Translations under genes and position numbers: made by a program
The notes under the pieces: model-generated
The model's database searches: none
Seen by the model: only the letters and a program-made list of their open reading frames with translations
Told to the model about the DNA's origin: nothing
Shown: in pieces, positions 6,771-8,572 of the stretch
Position numbering within the stretch: the stretch's first letter is position 1
How the letters are laid out: each line of letters opens with the position of its first letter
Assembly: GCA_031273515.1 (NCBI GenBank)
Contig: JAISRU010000044.1
Location: forward strand, 1-8,572
Direction: 5' to 3'
DNA: 8,572 nt
Origin: Bacteroidales bacterium
GTDB lineage: Bacteria; Bacteroidota; Bacteroidia; Bacteroidales; WCHB1-69

Positions 6771-8225
6771 TCATTCATACGCTCCGATGCTGGGGGGATT
6801 ATTTCGGACAGTTCCTGTAATATCCTGTGTCGGCTGAGGAATGTTTTTTCCTGCGGATTTGCAGGGAGAATTGTCCTGTAAATGAAAGTCATATTTCAAA
6901 GACTCTCTTATCAAAGGATCCTGATTTAAAATCAAAGCAGAATAAAAAGTCAATTCAGACAGTATGTCCGACTTTATTTTAAGCAGACAGTTTTCCACAT
7001 TCAGTTTAAAATCGACTTCATTTGTTTTGCTGCAACCAAATTCGGTAGAGGCATTTCCATAAACAATATTGTTTGTGAAATCACATTTGAAATCACCCAT
7101 ATACCGTATTATCTGACTTCCATCGCTGACTTCGTAGTAATTGCTGAAAAAAGCAGACGGAGTTGTTCTGCCCGAAGAAGAATAATGATTGTAAATGGTA
7201 TTGTTCGAAAAAGTATAATTCCCGCCCTGAGCCAACAACAGACAAAATTCTCTGCAATCGGCAATGACATTATTATAGGCTTCCACGCTGTAGCTTCTTC
7301 CCAGAAATCCGATTTTCTGCGAACATTTAATAAGGGTATTGGTCAAAATAAGTTTGTTGCCCATGCTTCTATTCATTATTTCTGCCTGTATGCCGATATA
7401 AGCATTTTTAATAACTGCATAATTGATGATATTGTCCTGACTGCCTTCGTTAATCCATATTCTATCCCATTGCGCATAGTCGTTACTATAGGCAAATGCT
7501 CTTCTGTCCCCCTGAAAAACAACCTCATGGTCTTTTGTCCCATTTACGTGCAGACATCCTCCCTTATAGACCCATAAGATGCCGTTTTTATGCAAATAGA
7601 TTTGTGTACCGGGGTTAATGGTCAGTTTTGCAGTCGAATCGACCACCGCACATCCGTAAATCACGTATGGTTTTTCGTTTGTCCATGTAATATGTTCTCC
7701 TTCTGCAGCGACTATTTTATAGTGTAACTGACTGCTTCCAAGTTGTATTGTCCTGTCGGGAACAATAAAATGAGCGTCTTCTCCAAAGGCAATCAATTCC
7801 ACATTTTGTCTGTTTCCATTGGTGAAAAAAGCCAGCGTATCGGTTATCAACAAGGGAACATTTCCTCCGTTCGGATTGATATTCACCTTTACAAAAATAA
7901 AAATACTGTCTTGCGGAGGAATTTCTATCTCTCGAAACATTGTCCCTGAAGCGCCGTCTACATTCACACTGAAAAAAGAAGTACTACCTCCAATGAGCGC
8001 TATATTGGTTTTAAGGACGCTTTTATAAGGATTGCGTACTCTAAACATCTGCGTTACAGAACCAACAGTTGTAAAAACAGTATCAAACAGTATCAGATTG
8101 TCCGAAAAAGACAGGTACGCATTCCCGTTAGAGTTAATCCTGTCCCTCTTGCAGGAAAGGGACAGAAAACAAGCTATTAGTCCGAAAATAACAATAATCC
8201 GAAAAAAACAATGTTTCTTTTGCAT
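6771..8225 (-). CDS. Right-handed beta-helix lipoprotein with choice-of-anchor-Q-like C-terminus
   Basis: The 484-residue product has a lipoprotein signal peptide: basic start MQKKHCFFR, hydrophobic core to about residue 24, then Cys25 followed by KRD, as in many Bacteroidota lipoproteins. LIAC at 16-19 is an alternative cleavage site. Residues about 37-150 form a beta-rich domain (DTVFTTVGSVTQMFRVRNP, FFSVNVDG, EIPPQDSIFIFVKV) resembling an Ig/ASH-like fold. Residues about 185-400 look like a parallel beta-helix, with repeated short strands and Asn-rich turns (YNNVIADC, TFSNNTIYNH, DFTNNIVYGN). The end, DPLIRESLKYDFHLQDNSPC to SIGAYE, matches the choice-of-anchor-Q type motif. I expect an exported, membrane-anchored protein; whether it binds or cleaves polysaccharide cannot be told, and no catalytic residues are recognisable. 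The open frame continues 84 codons further upstream to 8477, but that part translates repeats, so ATG 8225 is chosen. It is convergent with infB; no promoter or Shine-Dalgarno was recognised. Confidence 0.85.
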   Translation of the reverse strand: MQKKHCFFRIIVIFGLIACFLSLSCKRDRINSNGNAYLSFSDNLILFDTVFTTVGSVTQMFRVRNPYKSVLKTNIALIGGSTSFFSVNVDGASGTMFREIEIPPQDSIFIFVKVNINPNGGNVPLLITDTLAFFTNGNRQNVELIAFGEDAHFIVPDRTIQLGSSQLHYKIVAAEGEHITWTNEKPYVIYGCAVVDSTAKLTINPGTQIYLHKNGILWVYKGGCLHVNGTKDHEVVFQGDRRAFAYSNDYAQWDRIWINEGSQDNIINYAVIKNAYIGIQAEIMNRSMGNKLILTNTLIKCSQKIGFLGRSYSVEAYNNVIADCREFCLLLAQGGNYTFSNNTIYNHYSSSGRTTPSAFFSNYYEVSDGSQIIRYMGDFKCDFTNNIVYGNASTEFGCSKTNEVDFKLNVENCLLKIKSDILSELTFYSALILNQDPLIRESLKYDFHLQDNSPCKSAGKNIPQPTQDITGTVRNNPPSIGAYE

Positions 8226-8272
8226 GTCTTTACAACGTCTTTTTTCTTTTGATATTGCACACACTAATGGAG

Positions 8273-8296
8273 AATTGAAAATTGAAAATTGAAAAT
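8273..8296. repeat. AATTGAA heptamer tandem repeat
   Basis: AATTGAA occurs three times in tandem followed by AAT and then GGCG. It differs by one base per unit from the AATTGAG heptamers that start both arms of the element at 6608-6764, so the two are probably related sequence families. It lies about 48 nt upstream of the lipoprotein start codon. Confidence 0.8.
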
Positions 8297-8336
8297 GGCG
8301 CAAGCGACGATTATTGTCTTCTCTTATTGTCTGAGT

Positions 8337-8362
8337 CAGGATTACAGGATTGACAGGATTAA
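8337..8362. repeat. CAGGATT repeat (period 8-9 nt)
   Basis: CAGGATT occurs at 8337, 8345 and 8354, separated by one or two bases. On the minus strand it reads AATCCTG three times. I recall similar AATCCTGT-type runs in intergenic regions of many unrelated bacteria, but no function is known to me. Confidence 0.75.
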
Positions 8363-8544
8363 GAAATAGAAACACCCATGACAAAAGATACATTTGGACA
8401 CACAAGAGGATGATTATATGTAGGTCAAGTGGGTAGAGAGAAAACAGAACAAAAAAGACAACTGTCATTGTAAGCAATTTGGCAATCCAGAAAAACGCAG
8501 AACAAAGAATAATAAAATCATAATCAATCAGTTAATCAGATGGT

Positions 8545-8564
8545 TATTGAGCGTAGCCGAAATA
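8545..8564. repeat. TGAGCGTAGCCGAAA interspersed motif flanked by a short inverted repeat
   Basis: The core GAGCGTAGCCGA is flanked by TATT and AATA, which pair with each other. This layout, a fixed TGAGCGnAGnCGAA core between variable complementary arms, resembles a repeat family I recall as abundant between genes in several phyla. It reaches nearly to the window end, so its context is incomplete. Confidence 0.5.
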
Positions 8565-8572
8565 TTAATCAC

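Larger units (their letters stand above)
8226..8572. other. Non-coding repeat-rich region upstream of the lipoprotein gene
   Basis: I see no gene in these 347 bases. The minus-strand frame of the lipoprotein stays open to 8477 but has no domain-like content. No exact TAnnTTTG box faces the lipoprotein gene; the one match here (TACATTTG, 8389-8396) points the other way with nothing after it in the window. The region holds an AATTGAA heptamer run, a CAGGATT run, a direct repeat TTATTGTCT (8311-8319 and 8324-8332), an AATCA-rich stretch (about 8516-8538) and a TGAGCGTAGCCGAAA motif at the end. Confidence 0.6.

Noticed and set aside
8273..8362. CRISPR array
   Set aside because: The repeats are 7 nt with 0-2 nt between copies; there are no 25-40 nt repeats with unique spacers and no cas genes.
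8389..8396. TACATTTG promoter on the plus strand
   Set aside because: It matches the -7 consensus, but there is no plus-strand gene after it in the window and no clear -33 element; it is likely chance.
8226..8477. N-terminal extension of the lipoprotein (start at 8477 instead of 8225)
   Set aside because: It would bury the lipoprotein signal peptide 84 residues inside the protein, and its translation is largely of repeat DNA.

Overview
The window looks like a chromosomal segment from a member of the Bacteroidota, most likely the order Bacteroidales. Four things point there. The proteins have Bacteroidales-type features: a uridine phosphorylase with an NELDAL insertion, RimP with GIGQP in place of the usual PGLDRP, and IF2 with a very long charged linker. 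A TAnnTTTG-type -7 box (TACCTTTG) sits before the tRNA. Shine-Dalgarno sequences are mostly weak or absent. The last gene encodes a lipoprotein with a choice-of-anchor-Q-like C-terminus. I cannot name a species.

Layout. Positions 31-903 (+) encode a uridine phosphorylase-type nucleoside phosphorylase, followed by two consecutive hairpin/T-tract terminators (943-975 and 996-1066). A tRNA-Gln (anticodon TTG) lies at 1121-1191 with its own -7 box. A GC-rich terminator (1244-1274) ends only 15 nt before the next start codon. The conserved transcription/translation operon rimP (1290-1742), nusA (1760-3004) and infB (3059-6613) follows. infB meets a convergent minus-strand gene (6771-8225) for a beta-helix surface lipoprotein. 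The whole 157-nt gap between these two genes is one inverted-repeat element whose left arm supplies the infB stop codon. Upstream of the lipoprotein gene (8226-8572) there is no credible gene, only several families of short repeats.

How the genes work together. RimP matures the 30S subunit, NusA controls elongation, pausing and termination by RNA polymerase, and IF2 places initiator tRNA on the ribosome. A tRNA gene plus a terminator ahead of rimP-nusA-infB resembles the E. coli metY-rimP-nusA-infB operon, where the tRNA is initiator tRNA rather than tRNA-Gln. Any transcript that reaches rimP from a promoter upstream of 1244 must read through the terminator at 1244-1274, so termination control of the operon, possibly by NusA itself, is the most interesting regulatory hypothesis here.

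The rest is ordinary housekeeping. I see no defence system, CRISPR array, insertion sequence with a transposase, or phage gene. The unusual content is the rimP leader, the element fused to the infB stop codon, the 45-nt coding repeat in infB, and the collection of short repeats of 7-11 nt period in the two non-coding gaps.
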